Assembly: GCF_002261425.1 (NCBI RefSeq)
Contig: NZ_NEVJ01000001.1
Span: 1,178,001 to 1,242,000, forward strand
From: Bordetella genomosp. 9
GTDB lineage: Bacteria > Pseudomonadota > Gammaproteobacteria > Burkholderiales > Burkholderiaceae_B
DNA length: 64,000 nt
Reading direction: 5' to 3'
How positions within the stretch are numbered: position 1 is the first letter of the stretch; every line of letters begins with the position of its first letter. This document shows positions 1-8,202 of this stretch, piece by piece. The position numbers were made by a program, and so were the translations under genes. The notes under the pieces are model-generated. The model ran no database searches and was not told where the DNA came from. It saw only the letters and a program-made list of their open reading frames with translations.

Positions 1-146
1 GTTTCGGAAATCGCCATCGTGCCGGACAGCGAATGCAGGATGCCGACCTTGATGGTCTCTTCGGCGGCCAGGGCTTCCGGCAGCCATCCCGTCATCGCCA
101 TCACGCTGGCGGCCGTCAATTGTTTGAGTACGAGTCTGCGGTTCAT
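1..146 (-). CDS. urtA: Urea-type ABC transporter substrate-binding protein, N-terminal part (runs off the left edge)
   Basis: Only the first 48 codons are in the window. The peptide starts MNRRLVLKQLTAAS and has a twin-arginine-like or Sec export signal ending near a WLPEALAAEE segment, as expected for a periplasmic receptor. The mature protein begins with an IKVGILHSLSGTMAISET stretch, which is the hallmark N-terminus of UrtA and related amide/urea receptors (peripla_BP_5/6 fold). By family it would deliver urea or short amides to the UrtBCDE ABC permease. A sigma-54-type promoter sits about 110 bases upstream of the start, which fits nitrogen control. The closely related FmdD/AmiC-type amide receptors cannot be excluded from this fragment. 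Confidence 0.72.
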   Translation of the reverse strand, partial: MNRRLVLKQLTAASVMAMTGWLPEALAAEETIKVGILHSLSGTMAISE

Positions 147-567
147 GTTGTCGGGATCCTTAACGGTGAGCCGGCACGGGCCGGCAGGAGTGCGTGGCAA
201 TGCGTCGTACAGCGGCGGCCCGCGCGTCGATGGATGCGCGGAGGCACGAGCATTCAAAGCAAAACGTATGCCAATTTTTGCGGCGGAAGACGGCCCTGGA
301 CGGGTCCCCGCCGCGCGCACCGGTCGTGCGTGGCGACGACCCGCCGTATGCGCGGCGCGCGTCCAGCGCGGCGTCACCGGCCTGCACGACGGCGTGAATC
401 CGCGCACCGATAGAGGGCGTGGTTACGCGAATGCGCACGTCAATGGTGCGTCCTTTGCGGCAACCTGGTGCGAGATGTTTGCTTTCGGGAGCCTTTCGTC
501 AGCGATCGGGGCGCGCGCGGGCCGCCCTGGTGCGGTGCGGCCTGCCCCGGCGTTCATGACGCCAGGT
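147..567. other. Non-coding stretch between the urtA-type gene and hipA
   Basis: This 421-base gap lies between the start of the urtA-type gene and the stop of hipA, both on the minus strand. Open frames through it are GC-driven and show no recognisable protein. Apart from the RpoN promoter at 258-274 I see no other convincing signal. The part from about 300 to 567 is a likely place for NtrC or other enhancer sites, but I could not identify a clear palindrome. Confidence 0.5.
258..274 (-). promoter_or_regulatory. Sigma-54 (RpoN) promoter for the urtA-type gene
   Basis: Read on the minus strand the sequence is TTGGCATACGTTTTGCT. It has a GG at -24 and a GC at -12 exactly 12 bases apart, close to the RpoN consensus TGGCACG-N4-TTGC. 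Transcription would start near 246-248, leaving a leader of about 100 bases before the start codon at 146. RpoN control under NtrC is well known for urea and other nitrogen transporters; that NtrC is the activator here is inference. Confidence 0.7.
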
Positions 568-1791
568 CTACCCGTGCAGCAGATGGAGGTTATGGGCGAG
601 CCTGTCGTCCAGCAGGCGGCGCAGCGCCGGCGGCAGCTCGGCGTCCACCTTGCCATAGGCGTCGGCGATGCGTTGAACCAGGGCCTGCAGGTGCGCGTCC
701 GCGGCGTGCTTGTCGAACAGGCCGAAATGCGCCGCGCCGGCCAGCACGGCTTCGCGATCAATATCGAAGCGGCCTTCCGACAGCTGCATCGACAGCATGC
801 GGGGCGTCGATTCCGGGTCGGGAACGATGTCGAATGCTGGCGAAAGGCGCCAGCGCTTTTCGTCGGCGCAATAGATGGCCGCATGGTTGCGCGGATGGTC
901 GTCGTCATTGCCAACGATGGCATTGAACACCATGCGGTCGAAAAGCTCGATCTGGTCTTCGACCGGCGCGCCGATCTGGCGGAGCTGTTCCGCAAGTCGG
1001 GGATAGCTCCATGAGGCACGCGCGGCGCCTGGATACTCGGTGCTCAAAAGGGTGGCGCCGCTGATCGCCATCGTCCGGCGCGCGCCGTGCCTGTCGAAGC
1101 GCAGCACGCGCAACACGCTTATTCCCTCCGAGTGATGGACCGTGGGGGCTACGTTCAAGCCGGCGCTGGCGGCCCAACGCATTGCGAAGTGTTCCAGCAC
1201 GGGGATATCGACCACGTCGCTGGGCAGCAGCGGTTTCACCAACCAGCAAAGGTCATCGTCCTGGAGCGTGCCCTTCGGCCGAGCGCCGCCCAGGCTGGGC
1301 GTGGCCATGAGCATCTTGCGCAACCCGGGGTGCACGGGCGGGCGCCGCTCGTACAAGGCCAATAACTCGTCCGTCAGTTCCTCGAGTTGAGGCAGCCTGG
1401 GACTTTGGATGACATCGATGGAGGGCCGGCGAGACGTGCCGATGGCCAGCGCCCCCCACAGGTCGCCGTTGCGCGCGCGTCGCAGGTACTCGATGTCAGG
1501 CGAATTGTCCGGCAGGCCATATTGGCGTTGCAGCAGCAGCCTGCCCCAGGAGTCCGGACAGGTATCACGCAATGCATCGTGCAGGCCGCGGTATCGATGG
1601 GCGAGCAGATCGATACCGCCCAGCAAGGGCATGTTCACCGGGTCGATCGACCACGGGAGCCCGGCTTCGAGATAGCTGGGCGCATAGCGGAAGACCCCCG
1701 TCTCGTCGCGCCTGTTGTAGCGCCCGACGGTGACCCACTCGTCGCTGTCGGGGCGTTGCAGGTAGACGTACAACGGTTTAGAAGTATTCAT
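568..1791 (-). CDS. hipA: HipA-type serine/threonine kinase toxin
   Basis: A 407-residue HipA-family kinase. The family phosphorylates cytosolic targets such as GltX and slows translation, giving persistence; the target here is unknown. Visible motifs are an N-terminal HipA_N-like region (about 1-110), the nucleotide-binding SLGGARPK loop (166-173), a catalytic NDDDHPRN segment (295-302) and a metal-binding DIVP (321-324). All key kinase residues seem intact, so the toxin is probably active. The start overlaps the upstream hipB by 14 bases, the usual translationally coupled antitoxin-toxin order. Length is a little short of the 440 residues of E. coli HipA. Confidence 0.88.
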   Translation of the reverse strand: MNTSKPLYVYLQRPDSDEWVTVGRYNRRDETGVFRYAPSYLEAGLPWSIDPVNMPLLGGIDLLAHRYRGLHDALRDTCPDSWGRLLLQRQYGLPDNSPDIEYLRRARNGDLWGALAIGTSRRPSIDVIQSPRLPQLEELTDELLALYERRPPVHPGLRKMLMATPSLGGARPKGTLQDDDLCWLVKPLLPSDVVDIPVLEHFAMRWAASAGLNVAPTVHHSEGISVLRVLRFDRHGARRTMAISGATLLSTEYPGAARASWSYPRLAEQLRQIGAPVEDQIELFDRMVFNAIVGNDDDHPRNHAAIYCADEKRWRLSPAFDIVPDPESTPRMLSMQLSEGRFDIDREAVLAGAAHFGLFDKHAADAHLQALVQRIADAYGKVDAELPPALRRLLDDRLAHNLHLLHG

Positions 1792-2104
1792 CGTTCGCTT
1801 CGGATGACGGGGTGCGCGCGCGCGAGTTGGGATGCGCCGACCAGTAGGGTGGATCGGGCGGGGGCGCGATGGTGTCGAGGATACCTAGCACCCAGAAAGC
1901 GGACAGATAGACGGCCGCGCCGGCGCCAGGGTCGCCCCGCTCCACGCGGCGGAGCGTGGCGTCCGATATCCCCATGCGGGCGCAGAGGTCCGCGGCGGGA
2001 AGATGTTGCGCCACGCGTTGTGTCCGGATGCAGCGACCCCAGATGCGCAGACGTTCGGCCACGAGTGTGGGCACGGCGGCCGTTGGCTGGATTTTCTTGG
2101 GCAT
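1778..2104 (-). CDS. hipB: HipB-type antitoxin, XRE-family DNA-binding protein
   Basis: A 108-residue protein with a helix-turn-helix at about residues 28-65 (ADLCARMGISDATLRRVERG), typical of Cro/C1 regulators. It lies directly upstream of hipA and overlaps it by 14 bases, so it is the cognate antitoxin and autorepressor. The C-terminal tail (residues 85-108) is proline- and serine-rich and probably disordered, as in E. coli HipB whose tail is a Lon target. A perfect 10-bp inverted repeat at 2188-2224, upstream of its start, is the probable operator. Confidence 0.85.
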   Translation of the reverse strand: MPKKIQPTAAVPTLVAERLRIWGRCIRTQRVAQHLPAADLCARMGISDATLRRVERGDPGAGAAVYLSAFWVLGILDTIAPPPDPPYWSAHPNSRARTPSSEANDEYF

Positions 2105-2187
2105 TGGGCAGTCATAAATGTCGGATTAAGCCAATTAAACCGACTTCTACGATGGGTGGCAACCGGAATCTCTGCGTTAATTATCTT

Positions 2188-2224
2188 ATAGATATCGTTT
2201 TATCTGCAGTAACCCGATATCTAT
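2188..2224. promoter_or_regulatory. Putative HipB operator: 10-bp inverted repeat
   Basis: ATAGATATCG at 2188-2197 is exactly mirrored by CGATATCTAT at 2215-2224, with 17 bases between. It sits in an AT-rich island of an otherwise GC-rich region, 84 bases upstream of the hipB start and about 157 bases upstream of the divergent isomerase gene. HipB proteins bind dyad repeats in the hipBA promoter, so the assignment to HipB is likely, but regulation of the divergent gene is also possible. Confidence 0.6.
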
Positions 2225-2380
2225 GATAGGTCTAATCTATTGCATTTTCAGCACGGCAGCCATTCGGAACGGCGGGCTGAGTGTCAACAACCTGCGCTTT
2301 TGATTCCACGCGCGTCCGACGCGGGTCCGGCATATTCGAGTTATCGTTGCCGCTCCGCGTCCCATGACAATACCCGCCCG

Positions 2381-3328
2381 ATGAAAAACCATACCTATGG
2401 ATGGATCGCCGCCGCGGCGATTTGCATGGCCTGCGCCGCTCAAGCGCAGGCGGCGGATGCCGCCAAGCCCGCTGCCAAGGCATCTTCGACGGCGGACAGC
2501 AGCGACAGTGCGGTCGTGGCCAGAATGGGCACCGTGGAAGTCCTGAGAGGCGAAGTCCAGGCCATGCTGAACGCGCTGACGCCGCAGGCCCGCGCGCAAG
2601 TGAAGGCCAACCGTTCCCTGCTGGACAATATGGTCCGAGGCCGCCTGGCGGAGAAAGCCTTGCTCCAGCAGGCGCAAAGCCAGAACTGGGCGCAGCGTCC
2701 CGAGGTCAAGGCGCAGATCGAGGCCGCCACGCGGGAACTCGTGTTCCGCTCCTACCTGGCGTCGGTCAGCACGGTGCCCGCCGACTATCCTTCCGACAAA
2801 GAGCTAAGCGCCGCCTACGAGCGCACCAAATCCAATTGGGTCGAACCCGCCATGTACCGGGTGGCGCAGATTTTCCTGGCCGCGCCGGCCAACGACACCG
2901 CCGCCGTGGCGCGCGCCCGCAAGCAGGCGGACGACGTCGCCAAACAGGCCCAGGGTCCGAAGGCGGACTTCACGGCCTTGATGAGGAAGTATTCCCAGGA
3001 CGCGGGCGCCCAGCAGGGCGGCGATACCGGCATGATCCCGCTGGGGCAGTTGCTGCCGGAAATGCGGCCCGTGGTCGCCACCATGCGCAAGGGCCAGGTA
3101 TCCGCGCCCGTGCAGTCGCTGCAGGGCTTCCATATCCTGAAGCTCGTGGACGAGCGCCCGCAGCAGGCCGCTACCTACGCGCAGGTGCGCGATCGCCTGC
3201 GCCAGGGCATGCGGCAGGAGCGCCAGCAGCAGTCGGCGCAGGCCTATCTGCAGGGCCTGCTGGACAAGCAGTCGGTGACCGTCGATGGCGCCGCGCTGGG
3301 CGCCGTCCTGGACGCCGCCCCCCGATAG
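2381..3328 (+). CDS. Periplasmic parvulin-type peptidyl-prolyl isomerase
   Basis: A 315-residue exported protein. The start at 2381 was chosen because it begins a clear signal peptide ([19 protein letters not shown], cleavage near AQAADA at 20-26); the open frame extends further upstream without signal-like features. Residues about 45-130 are SurA_N-like helices, and about 155-262 form a rotamase domain with the family's [13 protein letters not shown] and [12 protein letters not shown] segments. By family it would catalyse cis-trans prolyl isomerisation or act as a chaperone for secreted and outer-membrane proteins. It resembles PrsA/PpiC-like proteins of Bordetella. It is followed after 13 bases by the hyi-like gene and probably cotranscribed with it, though no functional link is evident. 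Confidence 0.82.
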   Translation: MKNHTYGWIAAAAICMACAAQAQAADAAKPAAKASSTADSSDSAVVARMGTVEVLRGEVQAMLNALTPQARAQVKANRSLLDNMVRGRLAEKALLQQAQSQNWAQRPEVKAQIEAATRELVFRSYLASVSTVPADYPSDKELSAAYERTKSNWVEPAMYRVAQIFLAAPANDTAAVARARKQADDVAKQAQGPKADFTALMRKYSQDAGAQQGGDTGMIPLGQLLPEMRPVVATMRKGQVSAPVQSLQGFHILKLVDERPQQAATYAQVRDRLRQGMRQERQQQSAQAYLQGLLDKQSVTVDGAALGAVLDAAPR

Positions 3329-3341
3329 CCAAGGACCAACT

Positions 3342-4142
3342 ATGTTGAAGTTCGCCGCGAATATCAGCCTGCTGTACAACGAATACGGCTTCCTGGACCG
3401 TTTCCAGGCCGCCGCGCAAGATGGATTCAAAGGCGTGGAGTGCCTGTTCCCCTACGCCTGGCCGGCAAGCGAACTGGCCGCTCGCCTGCGGGATAACGGC
3501 CTGACCCAGGCCTTGTTCAACGGCCCGCCCGGCAGGGAAGACGCCGGCGAACGCGGCCTGGCCTGCCTGCCCGGCCGCGAAGCGGAATTCCGCGACGGTA
3601 TCGAGCGGGCGCTGGACTACGCCGAAGTCCTATCGTGTCCGCGTATCCATGTCATGGCCGGCCTGGCGCCGGCCGACGCCGATCGCGCCAGCCTGCGCGA
3701 AACCTACGTCCGCAACCTGGCCTGGGCCGCCGAGACCGCCGCGAAGGCCGGCCGCGACGTGATGATCGAACCCATCAACACGCGGGATATCCCCGGCTAT
3801 TTCCTCAACCGGCAGGCGGACGCCCACGCCGCCATCGACGCGGTCGGCGCGCCCAACCTGAAAGTCCAGATGGATCTGTACCACTGCCAGATCGTCGAAG
3901 GCGATCTGGAAATGCGTATCCGCCAATATCTACCCACCGGCCGGATAGGGCATATGCAGATCGCCGGCGTCCCCGCCCGCCACGAACCGGACGCGGGCGA
4001 AGTCAACTATCCCCATCTGTTCCGCGTGCTCGACGAACTGGGCTACGACGGTTGGATAGGCTGCGAATACCGCCCGGCCAACGGCACCCGCGCTGGCCTG
4101 GGATGGCTGCGCGCCGCAGGGCATGCCGCTTCGCGCAATTAA
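3342..4142 (+). CDS. hyi: Hydroxypyruvate isomerase family protein (Hyi/OtnI-like)
   Basis: A 266-residue TIM-barrel protein of the xylose isomerase-like superfamily. Family motifs include [14 protein letters not shown] at the N-terminus, the metal-site [26 protein letters not shown] and a C-terminal GCEYRP. The family interconverts hydroxypyruvate and tartronate semialdehyde, or isomerises 2-oxo-tetronate (OtnI). The start at 3342 follows an AAGGA ribosome site (AAGGACCAACT) and gives the usual length of about 260 residues. The glycerate kinase gene lies far away at 55 kb, so the exact substrate cannot be fixed from context. Confidence 0.8.
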   Translation: MLKFAANISLLYNEYGFLDRFQAAAQDGFKGVECLFPYAWPASELAARLRDNGLTQALFNGPPGREDAGERGLACLPGREAEFRDGIERALDYAEVLSCPRIHVMAGLAPADADRASLRETYVRNLAWAAETAAKAGRDVMIEPINTRDIPGYFLNRQADAHAAIDAVGAPNLKVQMDLYHCQIVEGDLEMRIRQYLPTGRIGHMQIAGVPARHEPDAGEVNYPHLFRVLDELGYDGWIGCEYRPANGTRAGLGWLRAAGHAASRN

Positions 4143-4185
4143 CATAAAATTGAGTATTTTTCTGAAAATAATAAAATATATGTTA
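4140..4185. promoter_or_regulatory. AT-rich promoter/operator of the second hipB-like gene
   Basis: TAACATA at 4140-4146 is mirrored by TATGTTA at 4179-4185, immediately before the gene's ATG at 4185. The 45 bases between hyi and the gene are about 85% A+T, unlike the surroundings, and hold several TATAAT-like hexamers. There is no recognisable Shine-Dalgarno sequence, so the message may be nearly leaderless or poorly translated. The dyad is probably the autoregulatory operator. Confidence 0.45.
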
Positions 4186-4562
4186 TGTCAAAGCGATCTG
4201 CCGCGCTCGATACCATGCCCCCGTCCGTGCTCGCGAACCTGCGGGCGCTGGGCGAGGACCTGGCTATCGCCCGCAAGCGTCGCCGCGAACCCTTAAGGTC
4301 CTGGGCTCAGCGAATAGGGGTTTCTGAGCCCACGCTTATACGCATGGAAAAGGGCGATCCCAGCGTTTCGATGGGTGTTTACGCGACGGCGTTATGGATG
4401 ATGGGGCGTGCTCAGGTGCTCGCCGAAATCGCGGCCCCCGAGCACGACAGGGGCGCGCTGGAAGACGCTATCCGCGCGGCCAAGTCGCGCTCCGTGCGCA
4501 AGCGCCCGCCGCTGTACCAACTACCGTCGCCGACCAACGGTACCTCGGATGTTGACACATGA
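4185..4562 (+). CDS. HipB-like XRE-family regulator, orphan antitoxin
   Basis: A 125-residue protein with a helix-turn-helix at about 35-70 (SWAQRIGVSEPTLIRMEKGD), resembling HipB antitoxins. The family normally precedes a hipA gene by a few bases. Here the expected partner is missing: the gene is followed by a stretch coding for what looks like only the last 35-45 residues of a HipA. It is therefore an orphan antitoxin left after deletion of its toxin, or a free-standing repressor. It might cross-regulate the intact hipBA at 568-2104, but the two HipB proteins are not closely similar by eye. Confidence 0.75.
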   Translation: MSKRSAALDTMPPSVLANLRALGEDLAIARKRRREPLRSWAQRIGVSEPTLIRMEKGDPSVSMGVYATALWMMGRAQVLAEIAAPEHDRGALEDAIRAAKSRSVRKRPPLYQLPSPTNGTSDVDT

Positions 4563-4700
4563 TCGCCTTCAATATCGAAAGGTGGTGGCGGGCTGGAAAG
4601 ATCACTTCATCCGCCACGGCGTGAATGAGATCGATATCGCTACCCTGGAACGTCAGATCGACCGTCATTCCTATCCGGACAGCGTAGCGCGCTTGCCTGA
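4563..4700 (+). pseudogene. Remnant of a hipA gene (C-terminal end only)
   Basis: In the frame just after the orphan hipB stop, the translation reads DRLQYRKVVAGWKDHFIRHG, followed by VNEIDIATLERQIDRHS. This strongly resembles the extreme C-terminus of many HipA proteins, which end in a W-x-D/A-HF-x-x-x-GV-x-x-x-DI-x-x-L pattern. There is no in-frame start near it and nothing of the kinase core remains, so an internal deletion of about 1.1 kb seems to have fused the hipB end to the hipA end. The 3' limit is uncertain because it runs into the convergent exporter gene that stops at 4671. Confidence 0.5.
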
Positions 4701-6209
4701 TCGTCCCATAGCCAGAAAGACGGCAACCGCGCAGATTGCCGCGCTACCGGCGGCCAGCAGGAATGCACCGGAAAAGCCGGCGCCGTAGGCAAGGCGGGCG
4801 ATGGCGCCCAGCGCATCCCACGCACTGGACGGATAGGCGGCGATCGCGCCCTGGATGTCGCCTGCCACCACGCGTCCGATGAAGGCGTCGTCGACAGGCA
4901 GGCGTGCCGCCTCCGTCGCCGCGCGGATGGCCGCGCCGGTATTGCTCGCCAGCACCGCCCCCAGGCCGGCGAAGCCCAGCAGGATGCCGGAAAAGCGGGC
5001 CGTCGTGCTGATGCCGGACGCCATGCCCGCCCGGTGCGGCGGGACATTGCCCATGATGGCCTTCTGCGTTTCGCCATTGAGCAGGCCGCCGCCGGTCCCC
5101 AGCAGCGCCATTCCCGCGATCACGACGCCCTGGCCGGCCTGCAGCGCCGCGTAGGCCATGATCGCGTTGCCCAGGGCGACGACAGCCAGCCCCAGCGCCA
5201 GGATGTCCTTGCCGTCCAGCCACCGCGACAGGCGCCGCCCGACCTGGGGAAAGACCAGCATCGCCAGGGCGAAGGGCAACATGCCGACGCTTGCCGCAAG
5301 CGCGCTGTCGCCCCGCCCGTTCTGCAGGAACAGGGGCAGCACGGAAGCCATGACCTGGGCCGATGAGGCATAGGCGAACATGGCGATGACCGCGCCGACG
5401 AAAGGCCAGGCCTTGAACAAGGCCAGGTCCAGCATGGGATGCGGCCGCGCGCGCTCCACCAGGCAGAAGGCGAAAAACAGCATCACCCCGATCGCCGCGC
5501 GGCCCAGTACGGCGGCGCTGCCCCAGCCGTGTCCCGGCCCGAGTATCAGAGCCCAGGTCACCGCGAACATGGCCGACGCGAACAGCGCGATACCCGCGAA
5601 GTCCAAAGGCCGCGGCGTGGGATCGCGCGATTCGTCGACGCGCCGGAATACGGCCACGCCGAGCACCGCGCAGATCGGCACGTTGACGTGGAAGGCCCAG
5701 CGCCATCCCAGCAGGCTGTTGATGACGCCGCCCAGCAAGGGCGACAGGACCATGGTCAGGCCCATGATGGCGCCCCACACCGCCCATGCGCGTCCCCGCG
5801 CATGCTCGTCATGAAAGGCGTGGCCGACGATCGCCAGCGCGGGCGCCAGCAGGAAAGCCGCGCTGGCGCCCTGCGCGGCGCGCGCCGCGTACAGCGCCGC
5901 CGGCGACGGCGCCAGCCCGCAGGCCAGCGAGGCCAGCGCGAACAACACAATCCCGCACAGGAATACACGCCTGCGGCCGTAGCGGTCGGCGATGGAGCCC
6001 GCCGGCAGCAGCAGCGACGCGAAGCACAGGACGTAGGCGCTGATCACCCATTCGATCTCGGCGAAGGTCGCCTGCAGGTCGCGCGCGATCGTCGGCAGCA
6101 CGATGCCCACGACATTGGTGTCGAGCACCGTCATCGCGCAACCGAGCGATGCGATCAACAGGATCGCGGTCTGCCTGCTGGCCGGCCGGGCGGGGAGGGT
6201 GGCTTCCAT
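4671..6209 (-). CDS. MFS multidrug exporter, DHA2 (EmrB/QacA-like) family
   Basis: A 512-residue polytopic inner-membrane protein, the length expected for 14 transmembrane helices. It shows the DHA2 opening LDTNVVGIVLPTIARDL, the MFS motif A GSIADRYGRRRVF between helices 2 and 3, and a motif C-like SPLLGGVINSLLGWRWAF, where the QacA family has GPLLGG. By family it is a proton-driven exporter of hydrophobic or cationic compounds. It is divergent from a LysR gene 109 bases away that is probably its regulator. Its 3' end converges on the hipA remnant. Confidence 0.85.
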   Translation of the reverse strand: MEATLPARPASRQTAILLIASLGCAMTVLDTNVVGIVLPTIARDLQATFAEIEWVISAYVLCFASLLLPAGSIADRYGRRRVFLCGIVLFALASLACGLAPSPAALYAARAAQGASAAFLLAPALAIVGHAFHDEHARGRAWAVWGAIMGLTMVLSPLLGGVINSLLGWRWAFHVNVPICAVLGVAVFRRVDESRDPTPRPLDFAGIALFASAMFAVTWALILGPGHGWGSAAVLGRAAIGVMLFFAFCLVERARPHPMLDLALFKAWPFVGAVIAMFAYASSAQVMASVLPLFLQNGRGDSALAASVGMLPFALAMLVFPQVGRRLSRWLDGKDILALGLAVVALGNAIMAYAALQAGQGVVIAGMALLGTGGGLLNGETQKAIMGNVPPHRAGMASGISTTARFSGILLGFAGLGAVLASNTGAAIRAATEAARLPVDDAFIGRVVAGDIQGAIAAYPSSAWDALGAIARLAYGAGFSGAFLLAAGSAAICAVAVFLAMGRSGKRATLSG

Positions 6210-6261
6210 GGCTGCCTCGGTGGGGGGGCGGAACGGAACATTGCAGCACGGGGAATGATTG

Positions 6262-6304
6262 AGTTCAATGAACTACTCAGGCAAGATAATTCGAAAAAAT
6301 CGAA
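6262..6304. promoter_or_regulatory. Two palindromes in the exporter/LysR divergent region
   Basis: AGTTC-AAT-GAACT occupies 6262-6274 and TTCGA-AAAAA-TCGAA occupies 6290-6304, both perfect dyads. They lie between the exporter start (6209) and the LysR start (6319). LysR proteins normally bind two adjacent dyad sites (recognition and activation) in such a divergent promoter, so these are good candidates for both sites. Confidence 0.5.
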
Positions 6305-6318
6305 TACAGGAGCTCGCC

Positions 6319-7236
6319 ATGGAGTTGCGCCATCTGCGCTCGTTCGTCGTCGCGGCCCGCGCGCTGCACTTCGCCAAGGCAGCGGAAGAACTGGGCGTCT
6401 CCTCGTCCACCTTGACGCTGCAGATCCAGGAGCTGGAGCGTGCATTGCAGGCGCGATTGTTCGACCGCACCAAGCGGTCCGTGGCCTTGACGCAGGCCGG
6501 CGTCGCCTTCCTGGCGGAAACGCTCGCGGTGCTCGACCGCTTCGACCGGGCCGTCAATGTGGGGCGTCGCGCGGGCCGCGGGCAGCTTGGACGCATCGCC
6601 TTGGGCTACGTCGGTTCCGCTGCCTTTTCCGGCGTCCTGCAGCACCAGATGCAACGCTTTCGCGCGGACTGGCCGGACGTGACGCTGCACGCGCGCGAAC
6701 TGCCCATGGACCAGGTGGCCGCGTGCATCGACGCCGGCACGGTGGACATTGGCTTCGTCCGCCTGCCGGTTCCCCTGCCGGGGGGCATCGCCAGCCACGT
6801 CCTGGTGCGCGACGGTTTCTGCCTGGCCTTGCCGTCCGGCCATCGCCTGGCCGGCACCGGCGGACGCCGGCACGGACCCGCGGTCAAGGCTCGCGACCTG
6901 GCGGACGAGGACTTCATCGTCCCCGAGCAGGACCTCGGCCTGCGCGAAGTCGCCAGGCGCGGCCGCTTCACGCCACGCATAGGCGCCGTGCCGGGTTCCT
7001 TGCTCGCGGTGGTGACCCACGTGTCCCTGGGCGTCGGCGTCGCCGTGCTGCCCAGCATCGTCAAGGACGTGCTCGCTTTGCCCAACGTCGTGTTCCGGCA
7101 GGTCGCCGGGGCGGACATTCCATCCACGATCGCGGCGCTCTACCGGCGCCACGAGCGTACGCCCACGGTGCGGCACTTCATCGAGCAGATCCGGCAGACC
7201 GAGCCGGTCGTGGCGTCGCCGTTTCCGCTGGCGTGA
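6319..7236 (+). CDS. LysR-family transcriptional regulator
   Basis: A 305-residue regulator. The helix-turn-helix occupies residues 1-60 (MELRHLRSFVVAARALHFAK, then AAEELGVSSSTLTLQIQELE) and the periplasmic-binding-like effector domain runs from about 90 to 295. The start at 6319 has an AGGAG site 8 bases upstream and gives the standard LysR N-terminus. It is transcribed divergently from the DHA2 exporter and is probably its activator or repressor in response to an unknown aromatic or drug-like ligand. Confidence 0.85.
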   Translation: MELRHLRSFVVAARALHFAKAAEELGVSSSTLTLQIQELERALQARLFDRTKRSVALTQAGVAFLAETLAVLDRFDRAVNVGRRAGRGQLGRIALGYVGSAAFSGVLQHQMQRFRADWPDVTLHARELPMDQVAACIDAGTVDIGFVRLPVPLPGGIASHVLVRDGFCLALPSGHRLAGTGGRRHGPAVKARDLADEDFIVPEQDLGLREVARRGRFTPRIGAVPGSLLAVVTHVSLGVGVAVLPSIVKDVLALPNVVFRQVAGADIPSTIAALYRRHERTPTVRHFIEQIRQTEPVVASPFPLA

Positions 7237-7260
7237 ACGCCGCGAGCGATCCAGGCCGGA

Positions 7261-8136
7261 TCAGGCGATCTGGCCGCGCATCCAGGCCACCAGGGCCTCG
7301 CTCAAGCCGCGCAGGTCGGCCTGCAGGCGCGCATAGCCTTCATGCGGACGCAGGGTGACTTCGTCCATGTAGAGCTTGCGGTTGACTTCGATCTGCAGGC
7401 TGTGCCGGCCGGCGGCCGGATGGCCGAAGGCGCGCACCAGCTCGACGCCCTTGTAGGGGTCGTTCTCGGCCACGTCGTAGCCCTTGTCGCGCAGCCAGCC
7501 CGCCACGAACTGGCGGAATTCCGGCGCGCTGGTGCTGCCGTCGCGGTCGCCCAGCACGAAGTCGGGATGGACCAGCCCGGGCTTGTCGGTGGCGTAGGCG
7601 CCCGCCACGCTGGGCATGGAGTGGCAGTTGATGTGCCACACCTTGCCGAAGCGCTGGTGGGCGGCGTCGAGCAGCTGCGCCACGGCCTGGTGGTAAGGCT
7701 TCCAGCACGCGTCGATCCGATGGTGGACTTCCGCCACGCTCAGCTTGCGCGTGTACAGCGGGGTGCCGTCGTCCAGCATGCGCCAGATCAGTCCCTTGCC
7801 CAGCTTGACCTTGCCCGTCTCGTTCAGCGGCCCATCCCAGGGCGCGTCCAGCAATAGCGCGTCGATTTCATCGGCCGCGCGGTTGGCGTCGATATAGGCG
7901 CGCGGAAAGGACGCCGCCACCATGGGCACGCCGAACGCCAGCGCCCCGCTCCAGAGATCGTCGATCCAGGTGTCCTCCGCGGTGCGCAACGCGCCGAAAT
8001 CGATGGCGGGCGCGAAGTCGGGGGGATAGGTGGTGCCGCTGTGCGGCGAATCGAGGACCAGGGGAGCGGAGACGGAAGTGGCCGGGTAATTGTCCGGCGC
8101 ATGGAGGCGGTAGGAAAGCGGCTGGGTTTTCAGCAT
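7261..8136 (-). CDS. N-formylglutamate amidohydrolase family protein
   Basis: A 291-residue enzyme of the HutG/FGase family. It carries the family signature motifs PLVLDSPHSGTTYP near residue 25, ASFPRAYIDANRA near 80, HINCHSMPSV near 168 and LQIEVNRKLYMDE near 248, which supply the metal ligands and arginines. HutG cleaves N-formyl-L-glutamate to formate and glutamate in histidine breakdown, but there are no hut genes here. The gene lies 66 bases downstream of a Bug receptor gene on the same strand, suggesting that the receptor and enzyme serve one substrate, probably an N-acyl amino acid or related carboxylate. Confidence 0.82.
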   Translation of the reverse strand: MLKTQPLSYRLHAPDNYPATSVSAPLVLDSPHSGTTYPPDFAPAIDFGALRTAEDTWIDDLWSGALAFGVPMVAASFPRAYIDANRAADEIDALLLDAPWDGPLNETGKVKLGKGLIWRMLDDGTPLYTRKLSVAEVHHRIDACWKPYHQAVAQLLDAAHQRFGKVWHINCHSMPSVAGAYATDKPGLVHPDFVLGDRDGSTSAPEFRQFVAGWLRDKGYDVAENDPYKGVELVRAFGHPAAGRHSLQIEVNRKLYMDEVTLRPHEGYARLQADLRGLSEALVAWMRGQIA

Positions 8137-8202
8137 GGTGATGGCTATGGTATTCGGGAAGACGGGCGGCGGGGCGTGTCGTCCCGCGGCCCGTGGCTAC
8201 GG

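Noticed and set aside
5439..7358. Open frame of 639 codons crossing the exporter/LysR promoter
   Set aside because: It runs antisense to the exporter and out of frame through lysR, is Arg/Gly/Ala-rich, and would span a divergent control region; not a plausible gene.
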